Position numbers and translations under genes: made by a program
Origin: Streptomyces lavendofoliae
Lineage (GTDB): Bacteria > Actinomycetota > Actinomycetes > Streptomycetales > Streptomycetaceae
DNA: 64,000 bases
Reading direction: 5' to 3'
Assembly (NCBI RefSeq): GCF_014649735.1
Contig: NZ_BMTP01000001.1
Span: 310,001 to 374,000, forward strand
Shown: in pieces, positions 51,604 through 59,898 of the stretch
How the letters are laid out: each line of letters begins with the position of its first letter
Position numbering within the stretch: the first letter of the stretch is position 1
The notes under the pieces: generated by a model
Database searches by the model: none
What the model was told of the DNA's origin: nothing
Seen by the model: the letters and a program-made list of their open reading frames with translations, nothing else

Positions 51604-52437
51604 TCATGTGCGCCTGTTCCTGGCCAGGGCCAGGGTCCGGTGGGCGGCCGCGACGACCGCCGCGTCGACGAAGCGGCCGTCGGGAAGGGCCTGCGCGCCG
51701 GCGTCGGCTGCGGCCGCCTTGACGATCTCCTCCGCCGCCGCGATCTCCCCGGGCGCCGGGAGGTAGGCCCGCTCGATGACCGGGAGCTGCCGGGGGTGGA
51801 TCGCGGCACGGCCCAGGAAGCCCAGCGCACGGCCGTGGGCGCACGAAGCGGCGAGCCCGTCGAGGTCGCGGATGTCCGGGTGGACGGACTGGGCGGGCGG
51901 GGGCAGGCCGGCCGCGCGGGCGGCCACCACGACGCGGCTGCGCGGCCAGTCCAGACCCCTGTCGTCGGGTACGCCGAGGTCGGCGCGGAGGTCCGCCTCG
52001 CCGAGGGCGATGCCCCGGACGGCCGGGTGGGCGGTGGCGATGGCGTGGGCGTGCTCGACGGCCAGGGCGGATTCCAGCAGCGCGTGGAGCGGGACGCCGG
52101 GGGCGAGGTCCGCGATCCGTCCGATGTCAGTGCCGTGTGTCACCTTGGGAACACGCAGTGCGGCGAGGCCGGGCAGGGGGGCCAGTGCCGCGATGGCCGT
52201 GGTGTCGTGGGCGCTGGGGAGGCGGACATGGACCGGTACGGGGTGGGGCGAGGAGAGCAGGTCGGTCGTGGCGGCGAGGGCGTACGCCCTGCGGTCCGGG
52301 GGCACCGCGTCCTCCAGGTCGACGATCACGACGTCGGCGCCGGAGGCGAGGGCCTTGGCGACGACGTCGGGCCGGTCGCCCGGGGCGTACAACCACGTCA
52401 GGGGCCACGCCCCGGGGGTAGCGGGCGGGGAGATCAC
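51604..52437 (-). CDS. CitE-like CoA-ester lyase (HpcH/HpaI aldolase family)
   Basis: 277 aa TIM barrel. Mg-binding and substrate residues are seen in WLYAPGDRPDVV, VIVDLEDAVPPDRR, HVRLPS, LLESALAVEHA and GEADLRADLG. Relatives cleave citramalyl-CoA, malyl-CoA or hydroxymethylglutaryl-type CoA esters; the substrate here is unknown. It is the last of seven coupled genes: its GTG overlaps the stop of the CaiB gene (GTGA). A lyase beside a CoA-transferase suggests activation of an organic acid followed by C-C cleavage (inference). Confidence 0.85.
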   Translation of the reverse strand: MISPPATPGAWPLTWLYAPGDRPDVVAKALASGADVVIVDLEDAVPPDRRAYALAATTDLLSSPHPVPVHVRLPSAHDTTAIAALAPLPGLAALRVPKVTHGTDIGRIADLAPGVPLHALLESALAVEHAHAIATAHPAVRGIALGEADLRADLGVPDDRGLDWPRSRVVVAARAAGLPPPAQSVHPDIRDLDGLAASCAHGRALGFLGRAAIHPRQLPVIERAYLPAPGEIAAAEEIVKAAAADAGAQALPDGRFVDAAVVAAAHRTLALARNRRT

Positions 52438-53639
52438 AGTGCGCCCTCCGAGCGGAGGCCGGCGATCTCGTCTTCCGTCAGGCCGAGTTCGGTGAGGACG
52501 TCCCGGGTGTCGGCGCCGTGGGGGCGGCCGGTCCAGCGGATGGCGCCGGGTGTCTCGGAGAGCCGGAAGAGGACGTTCTGCATACGGACGGGGCCGAGTT
52601 CGGGATCGGGCACTTCGGTGACCGTGTCCAGGGCCTGGTACTGGGGGTCGGCCAGGACGTCGCGGATGTCGTAGACGGGGGCGATGGCCGCCTCCGCCTT
52701 CTCGAACGCCGCCATGGCCTCGTCGCGGGTGTGCCGGGCGATCCAGCCGCCGACCGCTTCGTCGAGGACGTCCGCGTGCCGGGCACGGGTGGTGCCTTCG
52801 GCGAACCAGGGTTCGGCGATCAGCTCGGGTCGGCCCACCAGCCGCATCACGCGTTCCGCGACGGACTGGGCGGAGGTGGACACGGCCAGCCACGAGCCGT
52901 CGGCGGTGCGGTAGGTGTTGCGCGGGGCGTTGTTGCGGGAGCGGTTGCCGGTGCGGGGCTGGACGTAGCCGAGCTGGTCGTACCAGAGCGGTTGCGGGCC
53001 GAGGACCATGAGGATCGGCTCGATGATCGCCATGTCGACGACCTGGCCGCGGCCGGTGGCGGCGCGGGCGTGGAGGGCGGTCATCACGGCGTAGGCGGTG
53101 GCCAGGGCGGCGATGGAGTCGGCGAGGCCGAAGGGAGGGAGCGTGGGCGGGCCGTCGGGTTCGCCGGTGATGGCCGCGAAGCCGCTCATGGCCTCGGCGA
53201 GCGTGCCGAAGCCGGGCCGGCGGGCGTACGGTCCGTACTGTCCGAAGCCGGTGACGCGGGCCAGCACCAGACGGTCGTTGGCGGCGGAGAGCTCGGGCCA
53301 GCCCAGGCCCCACTTCTCCAGGGTGCCGGGGCGGAAGTTCTCGACGACCACGTCGGCGGTCGCGGCGAGGCGGAGCAGGGTGGCGCGGCCGCCGGGGGTG
53401 GACAGGTCCAGGGTGATGGCGCGCTTGTTGCGGCCGAGCAGCTTCCACCAGAGCCCGACGCCGTTCTTGGCGGGTCCGTGGCCCCGGGACGGGTCGGGTC
53501 TGCGGGGGTGTTCGACCTTGATGACGTCGGCGCCGAAGTCGCCGAGCATGGTCGCGGCCAGCGGGCCGGCGAAGAGGGTGGCCAGGTCGAGGACGCGCAG
53601 GCCCTGGAGCGGGGGCGCGGCCGGGGAGGCGGTGGTCAT
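52434..53639 (-). CDS. CaiB/BaiF (class III) CoA-transferase
   Basis: 401 aa. It should transfer CoA between carboxylic acids through an aspartyl intermediate. Motifs: LRVLDLATLFAGPLAATMLGDFGADVIKVEHP at the N-terminus, VVENFRPGTLEKWGL, and GRGQVVDMAIIEP with the expected catalytic Asp. LPPFGLADSIAALATAYAVM is also typical. Full length with no gaps. It overlaps the kinase gene upstream (ATGA) and the CitE-like gene downstream (GTGA). The acid it activates cannot be read from sequence. Confidence 0.88.
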   Translation of the reverse strand: MTTASPAAPPLQGLRVLDLATLFAGPLAATMLGDFGADVIKVEHPRRPDPSRGHGPAKNGVGLWWKLLGRNKRAITLDLSTPGGRATLLRLAATADVVVENFRPGTLEKWGLGWPELSAANDRLVLARVTGFGQYGPYARRPGFGTLAEAMSGFAAITGEPDGPPTLPPFGLADSIAALATAYAVMTALHARAATGRGQVVDMAIIEPILMVLGPQPLWYDQLGYVQPRTGNRSRNNAPRNTYRTADGSWLAVSTSAQSVAERVMRLVGRPELIAEPWFAEGTTRARHADVLDEAVGGWIARHTRDEAMAAFEKAEAAIAPVYDIRDVLADPQYQALDTVTEVPDPELGPVRMQNVLFRLSETPGAIRWTGRPHGADTRDVLTELGLTEDEIAGLRSEGAL

Positions 53640-54520
53640 ACGGCGTCGATCTCCGGGCGGTACGGCATCGAGGACGTCGCGCCGGGGCGCTGGACGGACA
53701 GGGCGGCGGCGGACGACGCCCAGGCGAGGGCGTCCGGGACGGGGGTGCCCTCGCCGAGGGCGACGGCCAGGGTGCCGGCGAAGGTGTCGCCCGCGCCGGT
53801 GGTGTCGACGGCCCGGACCCGCGGGGCGGGGACGGTGACCGGGTCGGCGCCACGGGCCGCGTACAGACTCCCGGCCGAGCCGAGGGTGATGACGACCTCC
53901 GGCACGTGGCGGAGCAGTGCCCCGGCGGCCGCGCGCGGGTCGGCGTGGCCGGTGAGGGCCGCCGCCTCGTGTTCGTTGGGCACCAGCAGGTCGGTGGCGG
54001 CGAGCAGTTCCGGGGGCAGCGGCTGGGCGGGCGCCGGGGTGAGGATCGTGCGCACGCCGTGGCGGCGGGCGGCTTCGGCGCCGGCGGTGACGGCGGAGAG
54101 GGGGAGTTCCAGCTGGAGCAGCAGGGCCGATCCGGTGGCGATGAGCGTCTCGTCGCCGGGGGCCAGGGAGGTGACGGTGCCGTTGGCGCCCGGGATGACG
54201 ACGATCGCGTTGCCGCCCTCGTCGTCGACGACGATGTGCGCGGTGCCCGAGGGGCCGTCGACGGTGCGGAGGAGGTCGGTGTCGACTCCGGCGCCGGTGA
54301 GTCCGGCCCGGAGCCGAGTGCCGAACTCGTCGGAGCCGACGGCGCCGATCATCGACACCTCGGCCCCGGCGCGCGCGGCGGCGACGGCCTGGTTCGCGCC
54401 CTTGCCGCCGGGGAACGTGCGGAACTCGCGGCCCGTGACGGTCTCGCCGGGTTTCGGGGCGCGGCTCACATAGGCGACGAGGTCCATGTTGGTGCTGCCG
54501 AGCACCACGATGTGGGTCAT
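53636..54520 (-). CDS. PfkB-family sugar kinase, ribokinase-like
   Basis: 294 aa. The PfkB signatures are both present: the N-terminal GGKGANQAVAAARAG and the C-terminal DTTGAGDTFAGTLAVALG with the catalytic base Asp. VVLGSTNMDLVAYV and PGETVTGREFRTFPG resemble ribokinase rather than fructokinase or adenosine kinase. It probably phosphorylates ribose or a ribose-containing product at O5. Coupled by ATGA to the ADP-ribosylglycohydrolase-like gene upstream, it could act on the sugar those hydrolases release (inference). Confidence 0.88.
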   Translation of the reverse strand: MTHIVVLGSTNMDLVAYVSRAPKPGETVTGREFRTFPGGKGANQAVAAARAGAEVSMIGAVGSDEFGTRLRAGLTGAGVDTDLLRTVDGPSGTAHIVVDDEGGNAIVVIPGANGTVTSLAPGDETLIATGSALLLQLELPLSAVTAGAEAARRHGVRTILTPAPAQPLPPELLAATDLLVPNEHEAAALTGHADPRAAAGALLRHVPEVVITLGSAGSLYAARGADPVTVPAPRVRAVDTTGAGDTFAGTLAVALGEGTPVPDALAWASSAAALSVQRPGATSSMPYRPEIDAV

Positions 54521-56097
54521 GGGCGGGGTGCCTCCTGGTGTGCGAGCCGGTGGGTGAGGGCGGCGAGGGTGTCGAACCCGGCGCCGTCGAACGTGGGGAC
54601 GGAGGTGGCGAGGCGGTTCTTGAGGGGCGAGGTCCAGCGGTCGGGGATCCTTTCGGGCCGGCCGGCCAGGAGACCGGCGACGGAGCCGGCGGTGGCACCG
54701 TTGGAGTCGGTGTCCCAGCCGCCGGAGACGGCACGGCAGACGGAGAGGGTGAAGTCGCCGTCGGCGTGGGTGAGCGCGGCGGCGAGGAGGGCGGTGTTCG
54801 GCACGACGTGTACCCAGTGGTAGGAGCCGTAGGCGGCGTGGAGCCGGTCCACGACGGCGTCGAAATCGGTGTGGGCGTGGGCGGTCGCGATACCGAAGCG
54901 GACCGCGCGGGCCAGGCGTGAGTCGGGCGGGACGACGGCCAGCCCGGTGGCGAGCGACCGGTGGACGTCGGCCGTGCCGGAGGCGGCGGTGGCGATGACG
55001 GCCGCGGTGAACATGGCCCCGTACACACCGTTGGCGGTGTGCGTGAGGGTGGCGTCCCGGTGGGCCTGTTCGGCGGCGCCGGCCGGGTCGCCGGGGTGGG
55101 TCCAGCCGTGGACGTCCGCGCGGATCTGGGCGCCGATCCACTCGCGGAACGGGTTGCGGTGGGAGGCGGTGAGCGGCGGTTCGAGACCGGAGAGCAGGTT
55201 GCGGTACGCGACGCGTTCGGCGGTGAAGGTGCGGCCGGCCGGGAGCTCGTCCAGCCACAGGCGGGCGACGTCGGCGGTGCGGAAGCCGGGGCCGTACCGC
55301 TGGAGGAGGAGCAGGTTGAGCAGTGGGTAGTTGAGGTCGTCGTCCTCCGGCATGCCGTCGATGTTCTCGGCGAGGGACGTGGCGGCGGAACGGCGGTTCC
55401 AGGGGTGGGCGGCGGCGAGTTCCGGGGGCAGGCCCCTGGCGGTGAACCAGGAGGTGAGCGGCCAGTTCCCGGTGGCGGCGGCGAGCGCCCGGATCGCGGA
55501 GAGCGGCAGCTTCTCGACCGGCTTGCCGAGCAGGCACCCGGCGGCCCGCCCCAGCCACGCGGCGTGCAGCCGCGCGCCCAGCCCGGGCGCGACCGCTTCC
55601 GGCCCGACCGCGCCTCCGGCCGGCGCGACCGCTTCCGGCCCGACCGCGCCTCCGGCCGGCGCGTGCGGCGTGTCCCGCGCGGGCGGGTGGGCGGCTTCCG
55701 GGGGTGCGGGGGGTCCGGGCGGGGCGGTCGCCGCCGTGCCGGCGCGGGGTGGCGGCGCGGGCGTGCGCGCGAGGACCGGGCCGGGCAGCGGGGTGTCCGG
55801 GCCGGCGGGGCGGGGCCAGTGGGGGCAGATCCGCCGGATGTGGGTGAGGGAGGTGGGTTCGGCGGCGGACAGCGGGACGGGCAGAGCGGCCAGTTCGTCG
55901 AGGAGGCGTTCCGCCAGGGCCCGCAGGTGCGGGGGAGCGGGCGTCCGGGAGGCGCCGGCCGCCACGGGGGCGGGGGTGCCCCCGGCGGCGTGCCATCGGG
56001 CCTCTACGGCCGAGGCGTCCCGGCCGTCCTCCACCGCCTGGCGCAGCTCGTGGCCGATCAGGTCCTCGGGCTGGACCCAGGTGAGGCGCACGCTCAC
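54517..56097 (-). CDS. ADP-ribosylglycohydrolase-fold protein 1, with N-terminal extension
   Basis: 526 aa. The all-helical ARH/DraG domain occupies residues ~175-526. The first metal motif is the variant GMPEDDDLNY (250-257 for PEDDDLNY) and the second is GWDTDSNGATAGSVAG (460-465 for GWDTDS). The entry motif GxxxGDALG reads GRAAGCLLGKPVE. So both Mg centres look retained in a divergent form. Residues 1-90 are a separate helical module (LTWVQPEDLIGHELRQ), joined by a Pro/Ala linker holding a duplicated 12-residue unit (GAVGPEAVAPAG). GTG start overlaps the preceding stop. Substrate unknown. Confidence 0.82.
   Translation of the reverse strand: MSVRLTWVQPEDLIGHELRQAVEDGRDASAVEARWHAAGGTPAPVAAGASRTPAPPHLRALAERLLDELAALPVPLSAAEPTSLTHIRRICPHWPRPAGPDTPLPGPVLARTPAPPPRAGTAATAPPGPPAPPEAAHPPARDTPHAPAGGAVGPEAVAPAGGAVGPEAVAPGLGARLHAAWLGRAAGCLLGKPVEKLPLSAIRALAAATGNWPLTSWFTARGLPPELAAAHPWNRRSAATSLAENIDGMPEDDDLNYPLLNLLLLQRYGPGFRTADVARLWLDELPAGRTFTAERVAYRNLLSGLEPPLTASHRNPFREWIGAQIRADVHGWTHPGDPAGAAEQAHRDATLTHTANGVYGAMFTAAVIATAASGTADVHRSLATGLAVVPPDSRLARAVRFGIATAHAHTDFDAVVDRLHAAYGSYHWVHVVPNTALLAAALTHADGDFTLSVCRAVSGGWDTDSNGATAGSVAGLLAGRPERIPDRWTSPLKNRLATSVPTFDGAGFDTLAALTHRLAHQEAPRP
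55586..55657. repeat. 36-bp perfect tandem duplication in ARH-like gene 1
   Basis: Two identical 36-bp units (55586-55621 and 55622-55657) followed by a 6-bp start of a third. It is in frame and encodes two 12-residue Ala/Gly/Pro units in the linker. Perfect identity implies a recent or homogenised duplication. Confidence 0.9.
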
Positions 56098-57260
56098 CGG
56101 AGCGCCCCGGGGACGGGGGAGAGGGCGACGAACGCCCGCTCGTGGGCGCGGCGGCGGGCCGTGTCGCGCACGAAGACCTCGTGGGCCACGTCGGCCAGCA
56201 CCGCGGCCGGGGCGTGCAGGTCGAGGCGGCTGGCCTCGGCGACCCGCTTCGCCCACGCGGCGGGGACGGCCGCCTCCCCGTGCAGCGCGCCCGCGACGGC
56301 GCCCGCCATGGTGGCGATCGAGTCGCAGTCGCGGCCGTAGTTGACGGCGCCCAGCACCGTACGGCGGTAGTCGCCCTCGCCGACCAGCAGCATGCCGAGG
56401 GCGATGGGGAGTTCCTCGATGGTGTGCAGCCGGGACGGGCGGCGGGCGCCGAGGGAGGGGGAGCGGTAGTCGGGGCCCACCGTGTCGAAGGGGGCGACCG
56501 CCTCGCGCAGGGGGCGCAGGGCCGGTTCGAAGTCGGTGTACCCGGCGGCGACCTCCGCCACCGCCTCGATCGCCGATCGGGTGCCGTCCTTGGCCAGGTC
56601 GAGCACGGTGTCGACGACGGAGGCGGGCGTCGCGCCCGGTGCGCAGGCCGCGGCGACCGCCGCCGCGAACACCCCGGCGGCCTCGCGGCCGTACGAGGAC
56701 TGGTGGGCGCCGGCGATGTCGAGGGCCTCGGCGTACGCGCCGGCCGGGTTCGCGGCGTTGACCAGGCCGACGGGCGCCATGTACATCGCGGCGCCGCAGT
56801 TGACGATGTTCCCGGCACCCGCCTCGCGCGGGTCGACGTGGCCGTAGTGGAGGCGGGCCACCAGCCACTTCTCGGCGAGGAAGATCCGCTGGAGGGGCAG
56901 TGCCTCGGCCTCCAGTTCCGGGATCCAGCGGGGCGTGGACATCAGGTCGGGCACCAGGTGGTCGGCCACGGCGTAGGCGTCGAGGTGGTCGCGGACCACG
57001 TCGTACACCCGTACCAGCGCGTGTGTCATGAGGGTGTCGTCGGTGACGTGCCCGTCGCCCTTGTGGTACGGGGCGATGGGGCGGGCGGTGCGCCACTCGT
57101 CGCCGTTCCAGGGTCCGACGATGCCGGTGACGCGGCCTCCGTGGCGTTCGGCGATCCGTTCGGGGGCGTAGCCCTCGACCGCACCGCCGAGCGCGTCACC
57201 TACGGCTGCTCCGACGAGGCTGCCGGCGATCCGGTCCTCAAGTGTGGGTTTCGGCGTCAT
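56094..57260 (-). CDS. ADP-ribosylglycohydrolase-fold protein 2
   Basis: 388 aa. Canonical features: IAGSLVGAAVGDALGGAVEGY, first metal motif VTDDT (residues 72-76), second metal motif GRDCDS (309-314) followed by IATMAGAVAGAL. Hydrolase of ADP-ribosyl or related N/O-glycosidic bonds is the family role; the substrate is unknown. I chose ATG 57260 because GACAAT (57272-57267) ends 6 nt upstream, which implies an internal leaderless promoter; GTG 57275 is the alternative. The start lies inside the 3' end of the previous gene (23-nt overlap), and the stop overlaps gene 1. Confidence 0.85.
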   Translation of the reverse strand: MTPKPTLEDRIAGSLVGAAVGDALGGAVEGYAPERIAERHGGRVTGIVGPWNGDEWRTARPIAPYHKGDGHVTDDTLMTHALVRVYDVVRDHLDAYAVADHLVPDLMSTPRWIPELEAEALPLQRIFLAEKWLVARLHYGHVDPREAGAGNIVNCGAAMYMAPVGLVNAANPAGAYAEALDIAGAHQSSYGREAAGVFAAAVAAACAPGATPASVVDTVLDLAKDGTRSAIEAVAEVAAGYTDFEPALRPLREAVAPFDTVGPDYRSPSLGARRPSRLHTIEELPIALGMLLVGEGDYRRTVLGAVNYGRDCDSIATMAGAVAGALHGEAAVPAAWAKRVAEASRLDLHAPAAVLADVAHEVFVRDTARRRAHERAFVALSPVPGALR

Positions 57261-58611
57261 GTCGGAATTGTCCACCCGGGGTGGCGAGTTCCGTGTGTGC
57301 GAGCTGCCCGGCGAGTTCCACCAGATCCGTGCCCCTGAGCCGGGGCAGCGCGCAGCCGGCGAGGGTGCGGCAGGCGTCGCGCCAGGTGGCGGGCACCCCG
57401 GCGCCGCCGCTGAGCGCCCCGGTCAGCGCGCCCGCCAGCGCCGGCGCGGAGTCGGCGACCCGGGACAGGCAGGCCGCGGCCGGTACCGCCTCGGTGACCC
57501 TCCCGTGCGCCGCCGTGGTCAGCGCGAGGGCGACCGGGACGGTCTCGGCGGCGGCGATCCCGTAGCTGTAGACGTGGTCGACGATCTGGTGCTCCAGGAG
57601 CGGGACCAGGCCGAAGGCGCTGTCGGCGGTACGGGCGAGCCCGGTGGCGTGCCGGGCGTTGCGGCCGATCTCGGTGGCGGGCGGCAGCTGGGCGAGCGCG
57701 GCGTCCACCGCCTCGTCGGCGGTCGCCCCGCCGAGGGCGGCGGCCACGGCGGCGGCCATGGCGCGGGCGCCGTGCACGCCGTCGCCGTCCTGGGTGTACC
57801 GGGCGTCGAACTCGGCGAGTTCGGCGGCGGCCCGGGGATCGCCCGGGTGGGCGACGGCGAGGACGGCGGCGCGGACGCAGGCGGCGTCGTCGAAGTAGTG
57901 CGGGTTGTCGTGGCCGGTGGCGGGCGGGCGCAGGCCGGTGGCGAGGTTGCCGAGGCCCGCGCGTACGGAGATACGGGCCCGCAGGGGCAGGACCGCGGAC
58001 TCGACCTCGGGGGCGCGGTCGGCGGCCGCGGCGATCTCGGCGGCCAGGGAGTTCCAGGCCAGGTCGACCGCCGCGCACAGGCGACGGGTGCGCGGCAGCG
58101 AGCGGAAGAGGTCGCCGGCCGCGGCGAGCAGGGTCTCGGCGGTGAACACCGCCCACTCGGCGTCGTCGGACGGGCCGAGGCGGAGCGGTTCGGGGGGCTG
58201 GTTGAGGGCGATGGGGACGGGGAGGGTGGTGGTGGCGTTCTGCTCGGCGAAGGTGTCGAGCTCGCGGGTGAGGCGCCGGGTCCACTCGGGCATCCTGGCG
58301 GCGCGGTGCCGGGCGGCGGGCCAGCCGGCGGCGTCACCTGCGGCCAGGCCGAGCAGGAGGCCCTCGACGCGGCGGGGGTCGCCCGGCGGGGCGGTGTGCG
58401 CCGCGCCCCTTTCGAAGGCCCCGGCGCGGCCCGCCTCCCTCCCGGCGTCCGCCGGCGCCCCTCGCCCCGCCGGACCCGCTGGTGCCACCGGACCCACCGG
58501 ACCCGCCGGACCCGCTGGTGCCCCAGGTGCCACAGGGGTCGCGGCCGCGGTGCCCGGCTCCGAGAGACCGGCCCGGCGGCCCGGCGGGGCGTGCGGTGGC
58601 GTGGGCGGCAT
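57238..58611 (-). CDS. ADP-ribosylglycohydrolase-fold protein 3, degenerate metal site
   Basis: 457 aa. A Gly/Pro/Ala collagen-like N-terminus (residues ~20-60, APAGPAGPVGPVAPAG) precedes the ARH-like domain: LLLGLAAGDAAGWPAA, then PSDDAEW (147-152) as the first metal motif. The second motif reads SRVADSAPALAGALTGAL (383 on), where family members have G-x-D-x-D-T/S: the first Asp is Val. One metal ligand is therefore missing and catalysis may be impaired or changed. Start ATG overlaps the stop of gene 4 (TGATG). Confidence 0.8.
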   Translation of the reverse strand: MPPTPPHAPPGRRAGLSEPGTAAATPVAPGAPAGPAGPVGPVAPAGPAGRGAPADAGREAGRAGAFERGAAHTAPPGDPRRVEGLLLGLAAGDAAGWPAARHRAARMPEWTRRLTRELDTFAEQNATTTLPVPIALNQPPEPLRLGPSDDAEWAVFTAETLLAAAGDLFRSLPRTRRLCAAVDLAWNSLAAEIAAAADRAPEVESAVLPLRARISVRAGLGNLATGLRPPATGHDNPHYFDDAACVRAAVLAVAHPGDPRAAAELAEFDARYTQDGDGVHGARAMAAAVAAALGGATADEAVDAALAQLPPATEIGRNARHATGLARTADSAFGLVPLLEHQIVDHVYSYGIAAAETVPVALALTTAAHGRVTEAVPAAACLSRVADSAPALAGALTGALSGGAGVPATWRDACRTLAGCALPRLRGTDLVELAGQLAHTELATPGGQFRHDAETHT

Positions 58612-59648
58612 CAGGGGGCCTCCGTGTCGTCGTACGGGGTGAGCAGCTCCGCGACGTCCAGCACGTGGTAGCCGCGCATCGAGGGCAGGCAGCTGCCGCG
58701 TACGGGGCCGATCGCGGCCGCCCAGTCCGGGGGGATCGCCGCCGCGCCGGACATCGCCCCGGCCAGGGCACCCGCCACCGCGGCGGTCGTGTCGGCGTCC
58801 CGCCCCATGTTGACGGCGGTGAGCACCGACGTGGGGAAGTCGCCGCGAGCAGCCGCGAACGCCCCGAAGGCGAGCCCCACCGCCTCCGGGGCCAGGTCCG
58901 TCCAGGGGTAGCCGCCGACGACCACCGCCGAGCGGACGGCCCGCTCCCGGGCCAGCGCATCGGGCTGGACGCGCTGGGCCGCGACGACCGCGCGCCGCAT
59001 CGACCGGGCCGTCCAGGAGTCCATCGGCACCACCGACAGCGCGGCCGCGATCACCGAAGCGGGACCGGCGCCCGACATCGCCGCCGCGACGCCCGCCGCG
59101 ACCGCCTGGCCCCCGTAGATGCCCTCGCCCTCGTGGCTGACCGTGCCGTCGATGGCGACCAGCCGCGCCGCCTCCGCCGGGCGCCCCGCCGCGAACACGC
59201 CGAACGGGGCCGCCCGCATGGCCAGCCCGTCGCTCCAGGCGTGCCGGTGCTGGGCCGAGATGGGGGCGGCCAGGCCGCGCCGGAGGTTCTCCAGGGTGCC
59301 GCGCTCGCTGAAGCCCGCACCGCGGAACGGGCCCTCGTCGAGGTCGGCGATCCAGCGGTGCCACGCCTGCTCGACATGGGAGACGGTCAGCGCCGAGCCG
59401 TGCCGGGCCAGCAGCAGCCCGGAGAAGATCGCGTACTCGGTGTCGTCCGTGCCGGCCGGGTCGTCGCTGACGAACCCCTCGATCCTGCCCCAGCGGCGGC
59501 GGATCTCCGAGGGCCGCATGTTCTCGGCCGGGGCTCCGAGCGCGTCGCCGACGGCCAGTCCCAGCAGCGCGCCCCGCGCGCGGTCGAGCAGCGACGCCGC
59601 GTCGGCGGGGAAAGCGGGATCGCGGGTGACCGGCTCCATCGGCTCCAT
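58611..59648 (-). CDS. ADP-ribosylglycohydrolase-fold protein 4 (most canonical)
   Basis: 345 aa, first gene of the seven-gene operon. Classical DraG/ARH motifs: GALLGLAVGDALGAPAE, GTDDTEYA (66-73) and NMGRDADTTAAVAGALAGA (GRDADT at 282-287). These give the di-Mg centre that hydrolyses the ADP-ribose bond in characterised members. The ATG follows GGAAGGG. The promoter should lie in 59649-59898, shared with the divergent VIT gene. No DraT-like transferase or toxin partner is visible nearby. Confidence 0.88.
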   Translation of the reverse strand: MEPMEPVTRDPAFPADAASLLDRARGALLGLAVGDALGAPAENMRPSEIRRRWGRIEGFVSDDPAGTDDTEYAIFSGLLLARHGSALTVSHVEQAWHRWIADLDEGPFRGAGFSERGTLENLRRGLAAPISAQHRHAWSDGLAMRAAPFGVFAAGRPAEAARLVAIDGTVSHEGEGIYGGQAVAAGVAAAMSGAGPASVIAAALSVVPMDSWTARSMRRAVVAAQRVQPDALARERAVRSAVVVGGYPWTDLAPEAVGLAFGAFAAARGDFPTSVLTAVNMGRDADTTAAVAGALAGAMSGAAAIPPDWAAAIGPVRGSCLPSMRGYHVLDVAELLTPYDDTEAP

Positions 59649-59789
59649 CGGCGTGGCCCTTCCGTGCGCACCGATCCGATTCCTGGATGTGTGCCACGCG
59701 CGGCGCGGGCGCTGTCGGCGTGGGCGGCGCTGTCACCCGCCTGCCGCAGCCGTCCCGCACACGCCGCGAAGTACCTGGTCAGCCCGCAG

Positions 59790-59808
59790 GTAAGTAAAGC
59801 CTGCCTTG
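59790..59808. promoter_or_regulatory. weak candidate iron (DmdR/IdeR-type) box
   Basis: GTAAGTAAAGCCTGCCTTG shares about 10 of 19 positions with the consensus TTAGGTTAGGCTCACCTAA, including the AGnC core and CCT arm. It lies between the divergent ARH operon and the VIT transporter gene. The match is marginal; the biological fit with an iron/manganese transporter is the main support. The rest of the 250-bp gap shows no ORF. Confidence 0.25.
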
Positions 59809-59898
59809 CTGGCGAGCCCCTTACATAGCGCGTATTTTCGATGGTGTCGGGGGAGTCGTCCGGACCCGCCGCTGCACGCAAGGCGTAAGGGGAGAGCT

